From Laribacter hongkongensis DSM 14985 (lineage in GTDB: Bacteria > Pseudomonadota > Gammaproteobacteria > Burkholderiales > Aquaspirillaceae): DNA of 64,000 bases. How positions within the stretch are numbered: the first letter of the stretch is position 1; each line of letters opens with the position of its first letter. The notes below the pieces were generated by a model, which saw nothing but the letters and a program-made list of their open reading frames with translations, was not told the origin of the DNA and made no database searches. The DNA lies in assembly GCF_000423285.1 (NCBI RefSeq), contig NZ_AUHR01000004.1, forward strand, positions 1 through 64,000. The letters are read 5' to 3'. Positions 19,059 to 28,162 of the stretch are shown here, one piece after another. Position numbers and translations under genes: made by a program.

Positions 19059-20357
19059 CTATTCCAGTCCGAGCGCACGCAGCAGGCCGCGTGCCTTGTG
19101 GCGGGTTTCCTGCAATTCACGTTCGGGCTGCGAGTCGATCACGATGCCGGCGCCGGCCCGGAACCGTAGCCGGTTGCCTTCCTGCATGAAGGTGCGGATC
19201 AGGATGTTGGTATCCATCGAGCCGTCGCGGTTGATGTAACCGAGGCTGCCGGTGTAGGCGCGGCGTGGCGAGCTTTCCAGCTCGCGGATGATCTGCATGC
19301 AGCGCACTTTCGGGCAGCCGGTGATGGTGCCTCCGGGGAAAAGGGCGCGGAAAATGTCGGCGGGCGTCAGCCCGTCGCGCAAGCGGCCGCGCACGTTGGA
19401 TTCGATATGGTGCACGGTGGCGTAGCTGGCCACGGTCATCAGCTCGTTGACCTCGACACTGCCCGGACGGCAGATGCGTCCGAGGTCGTTGCGTTCCAGG
19501 TCGATCAGCATGACGTGTTCGGCGCGCTCCTTCAGGTCGCCGATCAGACGCGCTTTCAGGCTGGCATCCTCGACCGGATCGGCGGCCCGGGGGTGGGTGC
19601 CGGCAATCGGGCGGGTATCGGCCACGCCTTCCGGCGTGACCCGCACCAGCCGCTCCGGCGACGAACTGACAATGCTGCCGGCAGCACCAAACTGCACCAG
19701 CGCCGAAAAGGGAGCCGGGTTGGCCTGGCGCAGAGCGGCAAACACATCGGCCGGACAGACATCCGGGTTGAGCGTGGCCTGCCACTGGCGCGACAGGTTG
19801 ACCTGGAACACGTCGCCGTCGCGGATGTAGTCGTGAATGCGGGCAATGGCTTCGGTGAACCGGGCCGGGTCGTCTTCTTCGATGTGTTGCAATGTCAGCA
19901 GCTGTGCCTGCCAGCCGGCGGTGGCGACGAGTGCGGCCGTGAGTTCAGCCAGCTCGGTGGTAGTTTCCGCTACCAGCGTGGCGGTCTGGCGATCGCGGTC
20001 GACCACGATGGCGGCCGGGTGGCGCACCAGGGCAGCCAGCGGGAACGGATCGGGCAGCGGCGTGCCGACGCTGGGCTCGAAGGTATGCAGCAGTTCGTAG
20101 CCGAGATAGACAAACCAGCCGCCGATGAACGGCAGAGATCCGGGGTGCGGCACCGGTGCCAGCGGCAGGCTGGCCAGATCGCTGACGAATTGCGCACCGT
20201 CACCCTCGAAATACAGGCGTGGTTCGCGCGGCAGGGCCAGCAGCAGGTCGATGCCGGTGGTGCCGGACGATTGCAGCAGTACCGGAAAGGTGTGCGGTGC
20301 CTGGGCGGCCAGCGCCACGAGGTCGGGGATGGTCGGCAGGGATTGGGTATGCAGCAT
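19059..20357 (-). CDS. pabB: Chorismate-binding enzyme, aminodeoxychorismate synthase component I (PabB) type
   Basis: A 432-residue chorismate-utilising enzyme. The C-terminal catalytic domain has GDVFQVNLSRQW, SSSPERLVRV, RPIAGTHPR, LIDLERNDLGRI, HHIESNVRG and FPGGTITGCPK. Length and the lack of an adjacent trp operon favour PabB (folate branch; amination of chorismate with a glutaminase partner). However, classical PabB has Lys in PIKGT, which forms a covalent intermediate; here the motif is PIAGT, as in anthranilate synthase TrpE. The N-terminal LLQSSG resembles the LLES inhibitor site of TrpE. No glutaminase gene is adjacent. Family certain, PabB versus TrpE-like activity open. Confidence 0.75.
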   Translation of the reverse strand: MLHTQSLPTIPDLVALAAQAPHTFPVLLQSSGTTGIDLLLALPREPRLYFEGDGAQFVSDLASLPLAPVPHPGSLPFIGGWFVYLGYELLHTFEPSVGTPLPDPFPLAALVRHPAAIVVDRDRQTATLVAETTTELAELTAALVATAGWQAQLLTLQHIEEDDPARFTEAIARIHDYIRDGDVFQVNLSRQWQATLNPDVCPADVFAALRQANPAPFSALVQFGAAGSIVSSSPERLVRVTPEGVADTRPIAGTHPRAADPVEDASLKARLIGDLKERAEHVMLIDLERNDLGRICRPGSVEVNELMTVASYATVHHIESNVRGRLRDGLTPADIFRALFPGGTITGCPKVRCMQIIRELESSPRRAYTGSLGYINRDGSMDTNILIRTFMQEGNRLRFRAGAGIVIDSQPERELQETRHKARGLLRALGLE

Positions 20358-20378
20358 GGGGCTGGCGGAAGCGGGACG

Positions 20379-20410
20379 AAAAAAACCGCCGGGAGGGTAT
20401 CACGGCGGTT
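20379..20410 (-). terminator. Terminator after metK
   Basis: Stem AACCGCCG/CGGCGGTT with an 11-base loop followed on the minus strand by seven T. It separates metK from pabB, which lies downstream on the same strand. Confidence 0.88.
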
Positions 20411-20453
20411 CGGGGTGTCAATCCGGCAGGACGGGCGTGCCGGAGAGGCGGGA

Positions 20454-21623
<1,170 letters not shown>

Positions 21624-21698
21624 AAGGGGTTCCCTGATGGAGAAATGTTCGTTCGGCAGTAGAATGGCCAGCTTGTATTTTCAAGACACTCAAGCACG

Positions 21699-22598
21699 AT
21701 GAGCAAACTGCTTCCGGCGCTGTGCGCGCTGGCCGGGCATCTGCCCCTGGGACTGTTGCAGCGCACCGGCGCGGTAGCGGGGTGGCTGGGCCTGCGGGTC
21801 TCGAAACGTTTTGCCCGGCTGACCGGAACCAATCTGGAACAGGCCGGGCTGGCGGCAAATCCACGTGATTATAAACACCTGGTTGCCACCAGTGCAGTAC
21901 AGACCGGCATGGGCGCGATGGAACTGGCGATTGCCTGGGGACGCGACGTGGACGGCATTGCCCGGCTGGTCCGGCGCTGCGAGGGCTGGGAGGCCGTCGA
22001 GGCCAGCCTGGCTGCTGGGCGCGGCCTGCTGTTTGTCACGCCGCATCTGGGGGCTTACGACATTGCCGGGCGCTATCTTGCCAGCCGGCTGCCGTTTCCG
22101 CTGACGGCCATGTACCGGCCGCCCAAGCTGGCCTGGCTGGAGCCGATGATGCAGGCCGGGCGGGTGCGCGGCAACGGTCGCACGGCACCGGCCACCCCGC
22201 AGGGCGTGCGGCAGGTGATGAAGGCGCTGCGCAGCGGCGAGGCCACCATCGTGCTGCCGGACCAGGTGCCGGGGCAGGGCGAAGGCGTCTGGGTGCCGTT
22301 CTTTGGTCGCTGGGCCTACACCATGACGCTGGTGGCGCGGCTGGGTGAGATGAAAAACGTGGATACGTTCTTCTTCTACGGGCACCGGCTGGGAGTCGGG
22401 GAAGGATTCGAAGTACGCATCCGTCCGCTTTCCGAGCCGTTTACCGGCGACAAACTGGCCGATGCCCGCCGGGTCAACGCCGAAGTGGAGGCGCTGATCC
22501 GCGAGGCGCCCGAACAGTACCTGTGGTCGTATAACCGCTTTAAACATCCGGCCGGTGCCGAACTGCCGCCGACCGTTCCCGTTTCCGAGGCTGACTGA
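21699..22598 (+). CDS. Lipid A acyltransferase, LpxL/HtrB family (first of a pair)
   Basis: A 299-residue inner-membrane acyltransferase that adds a secondary acyl chain to Kdo2-lipid A. The catalytic motif is HLGAYD (HX4D), near residue 113; CYRPPK-type substrate motif appears as AMYRPPKLAWLE; and VLPDQVPGQGEGVWVPFFG is the conserved block. It lies four bases before a second family member, so the pair probably adds two different secondary chains. Which of LpxL or LpxM it equals cannot be settled from sequence alone. Confidence 0.9.
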   Translation: MSKLLPALCALAGHLPLGLLQRTGAVAGWLGLRVSKRFARLTGTNLEQAGLAANPRDYKHLVATSAVQTGMGAMELAIAWGRDVDGIARLVRRCEGWEAVEASLAAGRGLLFVTPHLGAYDIAGRYLASRLPFPLTAMYRPPKLAWLEPMMQAGRVRGNGRTAPATPQGVRQVMKALRSGEATIVLPDQVPGQGEGVWVPFFGRWAYTMTLVARLGEMKNVDTFFFYGHRLGVGEGFEVRIRPLSEPFTGDKLADARRVNAEVEALIREAPEQYLWSYNRFKHPAGAELPPTVPVSEAD

Positions 22599-22602
22599 AC
22601 CC

Positions 22603-23466
22603 ATGCGTCTTGCACTTTTTGTCCTGTGGCTGCTGCACTTCCTGCCGCTGTCTGCCATCGACAGGCTGGCCCGTCCCGTCGGCTGGCTGGCCTACCATCT
22701 GGTCAAGCCGCGCCGCCGGGTGGGCGAGCGCAATCTGGCCGCCTGTTTTCCGGACTGGACACCGGCCGCCCGGGACCGGCTGTTGCGCGACCACTTTCAT
22801 GCCATGGCCCGGCTGCTGCTGGAATACGGCGTGGTGTGGTATTCGCCCAATGCCCGCTTCCGCGATCTGGTGCGTTACAAGAACCTGCACTACCTGACCG
22901 ATCTGCGCGACGAAAATGTCATCATCCTGTACCCGCACTTTGTCGGGTTCGAGATGTGCGTGTTCCGCCTGAACCAGGACGTCCCGCTGGTCAGCGTCTA
23001 TTCCAACCAGAAAAACGAACTGCTGGACCGCAAGATCTATGAGGGACGGCAGCGCTACGGCAACTGCAAGATCATCTCGCGCCGCGAAGGTTTGCGGTCG
23101 ATCATCAAGGCCATGAAGGACCACACGCCGTTCCTGTACCTGCCGGACCAGGATTTCGGTGCGCGGGACAGTGTGTTCGTGCCGTTTTTCGGTGTGCCGA
23201 CGGCCACCATCACCGGCATGTCGCGCATTGCCCGGCTGACGCGGGCCAGGGTGGTGCCGGTGATTCCCCGGCGCATTTCTGCTGCACAGTACGAACTGGA
23301 GTGTTTTCCGGCTTGGGACGATTTCCCGTCCGGTGATGAAACCGAAGATGCCCGGCGGATGAATGCCTTTATCGAGGAGCGGGTGCGCGAACAGCCCGAG
23401 CAGTATTTCTGGTTGCACAAGCGCTTCAAGACCCGCCCGGAGGGCGAGCCGCCGTTTTACGCCTGA
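22603..23466 (+). CDS. Lipid A acyltransferase, LpxL/LpxM family (second of a pair)
   Basis: A 287-residue homologue of the preceding gene. It has one N-terminal hydrophobic segment (LALFVLWLLHFLPLSAI), the catalytic motif HFVGFE (HX4E), and LPDQDFGARDSVFVPFFG. The acidic partner is Glu instead of Asp, as in many LpxL/LpxM enzymes. ATG 22603 is chosen over an upstream in-frame ATG that lies inside the previous gene. Confidence 0.9.
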   Translation: MRLALFVLWLLHFLPLSAIDRLARPVGWLAYHLVKPRRRVGERNLAACFPDWTPAARDRLLRDHFHAMARLLLEYGVVWYSPNARFRDLVRYKNLHYLTDLRDENVIILYPHFVGFEMCVFRLNQDVPLVSVYSNQKNELLDRKIYEGRQRYGNCKIISRREGLRSIIKAMKDHTPFLYLPDQDFGARDSVFVPFFGVPTATITGMSRIARLTRARVVPVIPRRISAAQYELECFPAWDDFPSGDETEDARRMNAFIEERVREQPEQYFWLHKRFKTRPEGEPPFYA

Positions 23467-23489
23467 CCCACCCTGCAAGGAGCCGCGCC

Positions 23490-24182
23490 ATGATCGACCT
23501 GTATTACTGGACCACGCCCAACGGGCACAAGATCAGCATTTTTCTGGAAGAGGCGGGGCTGGATTACACCCTGCATCCGGTCGATATCGGCCGCGGCGAG
23601 CAGTTTGATCCGGCTTTTCTGGCGATCGCACCGAACAACCGCATTCCGGCCATTGTCGATCGGTCGCCGGCCGACGGCGGTGAGCCGCTGTCCGTGTTCG
23701 AGTCCGGGGCGATCCTGCTTTATCTCGCCGACAAGACCGGACGTTTCATCCCGGCGGGGGTGCGCGGGCGGACTACGGTTCTGGAGTGGCTGTTCTGGCA
23801 GATGGCCGGCTTCGGGCCGATGCTGGGGCAGAACCACCATTTCAGCCAGTACGCACCGGAGCCGGTACCGTACGCCATCGAGCGCTACCGCAAGGAAACC
23901 GAGCGGCTGTATGGCGTGCTGGATCGGCAACTGGCCAGGCATGAGTGGCTGGCCGGCGCCGAATACAGCATTGCCGACATGGCGAGTTATCCGTGGGCGG
24001 TGCCGCACGAGAAGCAGGGGATTGATCTGGCGGATTATCCGCAGGTGGCACGCTGGCATGCTGCCATGGCAGCCCGTCCGGCCGTGCAACGGGCCTATGA
24101 CCGGGCCGAGGGCGTGAATCCGCGGGTGTCGACGGTCGATGACGAGGCGAAAAAACACCTGTTCGGACAGGGGCGCCGCTGA
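23490..24182 (+). CDS. Glutathione S-transferase of the YfcG/YghU (nu) type
   Basis: A 230-residue GST. The thioredoxin-like N-domain begins DLYYWTTPNGHKISIFLEE; TPNGHK is the signature of the YfcG/YghU class, whose members act as glutathione-dependent disulfide reductases. FESGAILLYLADKTG binds the glutathione glutamyl part. The helical C-domain has LAGAEYSIADMASYPW. It has its own AAGGAG site and follows the lipid A genes by 23 bases. It is convergent with the DUF2818 gene. Confidence 0.87.
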   Translation: MIDLYYWTTPNGHKISIFLEEAGLDYTLHPVDIGRGEQFDPAFLAIAPNNRIPAIVDRSPADGGEPLSVFESGAILLYLADKTGRFIPAGVRGRTTVLEWLFWQMAGFGPMLGQNHHFSQYAPEPVPYAIERYRKETERLYGVLDRQLARHEWLAGAEYSIADMASYPWAVPHEKQGIDLADYPQVARWHAAMAARPAVQRAYDRAEGVNPRVSTVDDEAKKHLFGQGRR

Positions 24183-24209
24183 AAACGGGACGAGGGTCGG
24201 GGAGCCGGC

Positions 24210-24509
24210 TCAGCGGGCTGCCCGGCGATGCCAGAAGTAACGGCCGACAAAGCCCGGAAAGGCAAAGACCAAGAACAGTGCGAGGTTGGTGACCCAGAAC
24301 TGCCAGTTCTGGGCGTGCGGAGGCGATTGCCGTCCTTCCAGCCAGAAAGCCAAGAGGGCGGTCAGCCCGAACATCAGGACCAGTTCAAGCAGGTGCCAGC
24401 CGAACGCCTTGCGGGGACGGGCCAGAACACCCAGCGGGCGCGACAGGATGAAAGGCAGGTTGGCGGCGACAAAGGCCACGATGAGCAGGGCGGCAACACT
24501 GGAAGTCAT
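24210..24509 (-). CDS. DUF2818 small membrane protein
   Basis: A 99-residue protein with three hydrophobic segments (about 5-22, 38-58 and 70-90) and a basic C-terminus (FVGRYFWHRRAAR). The sequence, with NLPFI, LLELVLMFGL and NLALFLVFAFPGFVGRYFW, matches DUF2818. In betaproteobacteria this gene usually follows nuoN in the complex I operon. Here no nuo genes are near. Function unknown. Confidence 0.75.
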   Translation of the reverse strand: MTSSVAALLIVAFVAANLPFILSRPLGVLARPRKAFGWHLLELVLMFGLTALLAFWLEGRQSPPHAQNWQFWVTNLALFLVFAFPGFVGRYFWHRRAAR

Positions 24510-24575
24510 GACAATACCGGGCGGTTAAATGCGCTCGGTATCTTGCCATAAAAGCATGAGAGCAGGCTTAGCGCG

Positions 24576-25058
24576 TCAGGCTGCGCCGAAACTCCGTCCG
24601 CCACTGATGGCCGAGCGCGCGCTGCCGTCACGCTCGTAGCCGAGCGTGCTCTGGTCGCTGCTCATCAGGGTCGAGATGGCCTGGTTGACGTGGGTCAGGC
24701 GTTCGGCGATCAGTTTGCCGTTGGTGCTGTTGGCCGCGCGGGCTTTTTCAGATACCAGCTCCAGCCGTTGCCAAGCAGAAAGAATGTCTGGCCGGCCGGC
24801 CAGCCAGCCATAAAGGGCTGTCCGGTCGTTCAGGCCCAGCTGATGCATCAGGTCGGCCCGTGTACGGCCGAGTACGTCAATGCGTTCAAGCTGGCGCAGC
24901 TTGCTGGTGGCCAGCAGCTCCACTTCCTGAGGGTTACCGGTAATCAGTGCCCGCTGCTCGTCTGCAAGCAGTGCCTGCATGATTTCGTATTCAGCGGTTT
25001 CCTCGCCCAAGTGCCGGGCCAGGTGTTGTTCAGTCGTCAGGGAAGCAGGCTGGCTCAT
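24576..25058 (-). CDS. flgN: Flagellar export chaperone FlgN
   Basis: A 160-residue helical protein, the chaperone for hook-filament junction proteins FlgK and FlgL. It has the FlgN pattern EQRALITGNPQEVELLATSKLRQLERI and a Ser/Gly-rich tail with LGYERDGSARS, typical of FlgN ends. It starts eight bases after the flgM stop, so both are expressed together. Confidence 0.88.
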   Translation of the reverse strand: MSQPASLTTEQHLARHLGEETAEYEIMQALLADEQRALITGNPQEVELLATSKLRQLERIDVLGRTRADLMHQLGLNDRTALYGWLAGRPDILSAWQRLELVSEKARAANSTNGKLIAERLTHVNQAISTLMSSDQSTLGYERDGSARSAISGGRSFGAA

Positions 25059-25066
25059 ACGTCAAA

Positions 25067-25363
25067 TCAGGGTTTCTGGGCCGAAAGCAGTTCGCGGGCG
25101 CTGGCAATCAGGCCGTCGGCAATCGCGTCGGCATTGATGCTGAATTCGCCGCGGGCAATGGCGGACTTGATGGCATCGATCTTGCCGGCATCAAATGCCG
25201 GAGCGGTTTCGCCAGCTGCGGCAGTCTGCACACGGTTGACCAGCGGATTGATGCTGACCTGGTCATTCTTGTCCGCAACATTGCTGCGTCCGGTCGCGTT
25301 GCTGCGGTTTCCCGGTTGTGCTGCCGGCTGAAGGGCCGGTGGAAGCTGTGAATGGATTTTCAT
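25067..25363 (-). CDS. flgM: Anti-sigma-28 factor FlgM
   Basis: A 98-residue protein. The N-terminal half is low-complexity and probably unfolded. The C-terminal half (DAGKIDAIKSAIARGEFSI, ADAIADGLIASARELL) is the FliA-binding region. It holds sigma-28 inactive until it is exported through the finished hook. ATG 25363 is favoured over the ATG at 25384 by an AGGCG ribosome site and by the family start MKI. A sigma-28-like promoter lies just upstream. Confidence 0.9.
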   Translation of the reverse strand: MKIHSQLPPALQPAAQPGNRSNATGRSNVADKNDQVSINPLVNRVQTAAAGETAPAFDAGKIDAIKSAIARGEFSINADAIADGLIASARELLSAQKP

Positions 25364-25401
25364 GGCGATACGCCTGCTTGTCATGTCTGGTATTGACTGT
25401 A

Positions 25402-25428
25402 ATATCGACGAAACGGTCCCTGACTTGA
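25402..25428 (-). promoter_or_regulatory. flgM: Sigma-28 (FliA) promoter upstream of flgM
   Basis: On the minus strand TCAAGTCA, exactly 11 bases, then GTCGATAT, against the consensus TAAAGTTT-N11-GCCGATAA. It begins about 40 bases before the flgM start. FliA-driven flgM transcription is the classic feedback arrangement. Confidence 0.7.
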
Positions 25429-25462
25429 ATCAAGCGCGGCGATTTCTTGTCGTCCTGCCGCT

Positions 25463-26137
25463 TCAATAGCGCAGCTGGATACTGCCATCAGCTGCGACTA
25501 CGCCTTGTATGGTACGGCCTCCGGGCATGCGTACGCCAATCACTTCACCCTCGCTACCGTTGGTCAGTGCCACACCATCGGCCCAGACACTGAAAGCCGG
25601 TCCGATGGCCTGTACCTTTACCCGTTCATTCTGGCGCACCAGCAGCGGCGAAGCCAGCATTTCCCGCCGCAGGGTCACGCCGGTACCCACCCCTCGCCCC
25701 AGTGACTTGCCGACCACGTCTTCAATCCGGGTGAAGCTGCCGGCCGGAGCCCGGCCGTTCCGGCTGGGTTCCAGGCGGATGTCTTCGGCCGTGATGACCG
25801 CTCCGGCCTCCAGCGGACGGATGAATGTCACCAGTCCCTGCTGGCTGACTACCCGTACCGGCAAGCGCAATGACCAGCCGTGTTCCGGGCACGACAGCTT
25901 CAGTGCGTTGCTGCCCTGCCGTTTTTCGCCTGTCCAGGCAAACTCCGGCTGCCGGCACGCCGGTAGGGCCAGCCGCCGGTCGATCTGGCCGAACTGCAGG
26001 TTCACGTTCTGGCCTTGCCACTCGTTTTCGGCAAATGCACGAGCAGCAGTTTCAAGTGCGCTGATATCCTGGCGGGCAGCCCAAGCCAAAGGGCTGGCCA
26101 GCGCCAGACACAACATTACGGGAAGGAAAGCATGCAT
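25463..26137 (-). CDS. flgA: Flagellar P-ring assembly chaperone FlgA
   Basis: A 224-residue exported protein. It has a signal peptide at residues 2-20 (HAFLPVMLCLALASPLAWA), then a SAF-type domain with PLEAGAVITAEDIRLEP, VVGKSLGRGVGTGVTLRREML, NERVKVQAIG and the C-terminal GRTIQGVVAADGSIQL. It helps form the P ring from FlgI in the periplasm. ATG 26137 gives the expected signal peptide and length. It has no clear ribosome site, and TACAAT lies only six bases before it. It precedes flgM and flgN on the same strand. Confidence 0.88.
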   Translation of the reverse strand: MHAFLPVMLCLALASPLAWAARQDISALETAARAFAENEWQGQNVNLQFGQIDRRLALPACRQPEFAWTGEKRQGSNALKLSCPEHGWSLRLPVRVVSQQGLVTFIRPLEAGAVITAEDIRLEPSRNGRAPAGSFTRIEDVVGKSLGRGVGTGVTLRREMLASPLLVRQNERVKVQAIGPAFSVWADGVALTNGSEGEVIGVRMPGGRTIQGVVAADGSIQLRY

Positions 26138-26219
26138 GCCGCGATTGTAGCGTGGCCGGCAGGCAGACAAAACAACGGCCACCTGTTCAGGTAGCCGCAC
26201 AAGGCTGAATGCCGGGAGT

Positions 26220-27626
26220 TCAGCCGAGCCGGGCCTCGACATAACGCTTGATTTCAGCGGCATCGGCGTTGACGACCGTCACCCGCTTGGGCAGGGATTC
26301 GATATCGTCCAGCCCGGCCGGTCGTGGCGGTGTCAGGTTGACCGCTTCGCGGATGGTCTCCTCGAACTTGGCCGGCAGGGCCGTTTCCAGGCACAGCATC
26401 GGCACCCCTGTTTCACGCCACGCGGCGGCCACTTTCAGGCCGTCGGCGGTATGGGTGTCCACCAGCACGCCGTAGCGATCCCAAGTCGAGCGGATGGTGG
26501 CCAGCCGGTCAGCGTGGGAGCTCTTGCCGGATACGAAGCCGAAGTCCGCCACGCGGGCGAATGCGTCGGTGCCGGCGAGATCAAAGCTGCCGCCTGCGTC
26601 TACCTTGGCCCACAGCCCGCGTACCCTAGCCGGATCGCGGCCGACCAGATCGAACACGAAGCGCTCGAAGTTGGACGCCTTGGAAATGTCCATCGACGGG
26701 CTGGAGGTGATGTGGGTGTCAGCCGTGCCGCGCGGACGGTAAGCACCGGTGCGGAAGAATTCGTCCAGCACGTCGTTTTCGTTGGTGGCGACCACCAGCT
26801 TCCGGACCGGAAGCCCCATCATGCGGGCAATGTGACCGGCACACACGTTGCCGAAGTTGCCCGACGGCACGCAGAAGCTGACGCTTTCGTCATTGCTGCG
26901 GGTGGCGGCAAAGTAGCCCTTGAAGTAGTACACCACCTGCGCCACCACGCGTGCCCAGTTGATCGAATTCACCGTGCCGATCTTGTAGCGGGCCTTGAAG
27001 GCGTGGTCGTTCTGCACTGCCTTGACGATGTCCTGGCAGTCGTCGAACACGCCGCGCACTGCGAGGTTGTGGATGTTGGCATCCATCAGGCTGTACATCT
27101 GCGCCTGCTGGAACGGGCTCATCAGGCCGTGTGGGCTCAGCATGAACACATTGATGCCGGCCTTGCCACGCATGGCGTATTCGGCGGCGCTGCCGGTGTC
27201 ACCGGACGTGGCACCGAGGATGTTGAGGGTTTCGCCACGGCGGGCCAGCACGTATTCGAACACATGGCCAAGGAACTGCATGGCCACGTCCTTGAAGGCA
27301 AGGGTCGGGCCGTTGGAAAGCTCGAGGATCGCCAGCCCCGGCTCCAGTTCCTTGAGCGGGGTAATGTCGGTGCTGCCGAACACCTCGGCGCGGTAGGTGG
27401 CAGACACCAGGCGCTTCAGGTCGTCAGCGGGAATGTCGTCGGCGAACAGGCGGATGATTTCAAACGCCAGTGCCGGGTAATCAAGGCCACGCCAGGCATC
27501 GAGGGTGGCGCGGTCGATCTGCGGGTAGTGCTCGGGCAAGGCCAAGCCGCCATCGGGGGCCAGCCCCATCAGGAGAATGTCGGAAAAGCTGCCCAGCCGG
27601 GCGCCGCGGGTGCTGATGTAGTTCAT
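26220..27626 (-). CDS. thrC: Threonine synthase
   Basis: A 468-residue PLP enzyme converting O-phosphohomoserine to threonine. The PLP lysine is Lys112 in SNGPTLAFKDVAMQF, and LGATSGDTGSAAEYAM is the phosphate-binding loop. It is the long class of threonine synthase found in Gram-negative bacteria. ATG 27626 overlaps the stop of the GNAT gene (ATGA). An in-frame reading extension upstream belongs to the other frame of that gene. Confidence 0.96.
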   Translation of the reverse strand: MNYISTRGARLGSFSDILLMGLAPDGGLALPEHYPQIDRATLDAWRGLDYPALAFEIIRLFADDIPADDLKRLVSATYRAEVFGSTDITPLKELEPGLAILELSNGPTLAFKDVAMQFLGHVFEYVLARRGETLNILGATSGDTGSAAEYAMRGKAGINVFMLSPHGLMSPFQQAQMYSLMDANIHNLAVRGVFDDCQDIVKAVQNDHAFKARYKIGTVNSINWARVVAQVVYYFKGYFAATRSNDESVSFCVPSGNFGNVCAGHIARMMGLPVRKLVVATNENDVLDEFFRTGAYRPRGTADTHITSSPSMDISKASNFERFVFDLVGRDPARVRGLWAKVDAGGSFDLAGTDAFARVADFGFVSGKSSHADRLATIRSTWDRYGVLVDTHTADGLKVAAAWRETGVPMLCLETALPAKFEETIREAVNLTPPRPAGLDDIESLPKRVTVVNADAAEIKRYVEARLG

Positions 27627-28162
27627 GGTATCGGGTCGGGGTCGGGAAGATGCCGGCCGAGGATGGACAGCGAACGGCGGGTGCCGTCCAGCTCGGCCAC
27701 GTCGGGCAGCTCTCCCCAAGAGGCAAAGCCGGCCCGGGCAAACAGGGCAAGGCTTGCGGGGTTGTGCGAAAAAATGAAGCCCAGCAGGGTGCGGATACCC
27801 AGTGCCGGGCTGCGGGCCATGACGTAGTCGAGCAGCCAGCGCCCGAGGCCGTGGCCGCGCGCGGGTCCGGCAAGGTAGATGCTGACTTCGGCAGTGGCCG
27901 CATAGGCCGGCCGGCCGTAAAACGGTGACAGGCTGGCCCAGCCCAGGAGTTGCCCTTCGGCATCCTCGACCACCCACAGCGGGTGGTGATCGGGGTGATG
28001 GGCATCAAACCACGCCTGCCGGCTGGCCACGCTGACTGGCTCGGTATCGGCTGTCACGGTGCGCAGCGGCACGGTGCTGTTGTAGATGGCGACGATGCCG
28101 GGCAGGTCTGCCGCCCGGGCAGGGCGGATGGCCGTGCCCGGCAGCGGCGGCAGGTCAGCCAT
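27623..28162 (-). CDS. GNAT acetyltransferase, phosphinothricin/methionine sulfoximine type
   Basis: A 179-residue N-acetyltransferase. AIRPARAADLPGIVAIYN at the start, YLAGPARGHGLGRWLLDYV as the acetyl-CoA loop, and ALFARAGFASWGELPDV near the end are typical of the PAT/MddA (YncA) subfamily, which acetylates phosphinothricin, methionine sulfone or similar amino acids. It overlaps hom by eight bases and thrC by four, so it is translationally coupled within the threonine pathway genes. The natural substrate is unknown; an amino acid or analogue is likely from family and context. Confidence 0.82.
   Translation of the reverse strand: MADLPPLPGTAIRPARAADLPGIVAIYNSTVPLRTVTADTEPVSVASRQAWFDAHHPDHHPLWVVEDAEGQLLGWASLSPFYGRPAYAATAEVSIYLAGPARGHGLGRWLLDYVMARSPALGIRTLLGFIFSHNPASLALFARAGFASWGELPDVAELDGTRRSLSILGRHLPDPDPIP

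Noticed and set aside
21624-21698. SAM riboswitch in front of metK
   Set aside because: The gap to the divergent lpxL gene is only 75 bases and no matching stem pattern is seen.
25421-25437. FNR-like site in TGACTTGAATCAAG before flgM
   Set aside because: The half-sites TTGA and ATCAA abut without the four-base spacer, and the bases are part of the better supported sigma-28 promoter.
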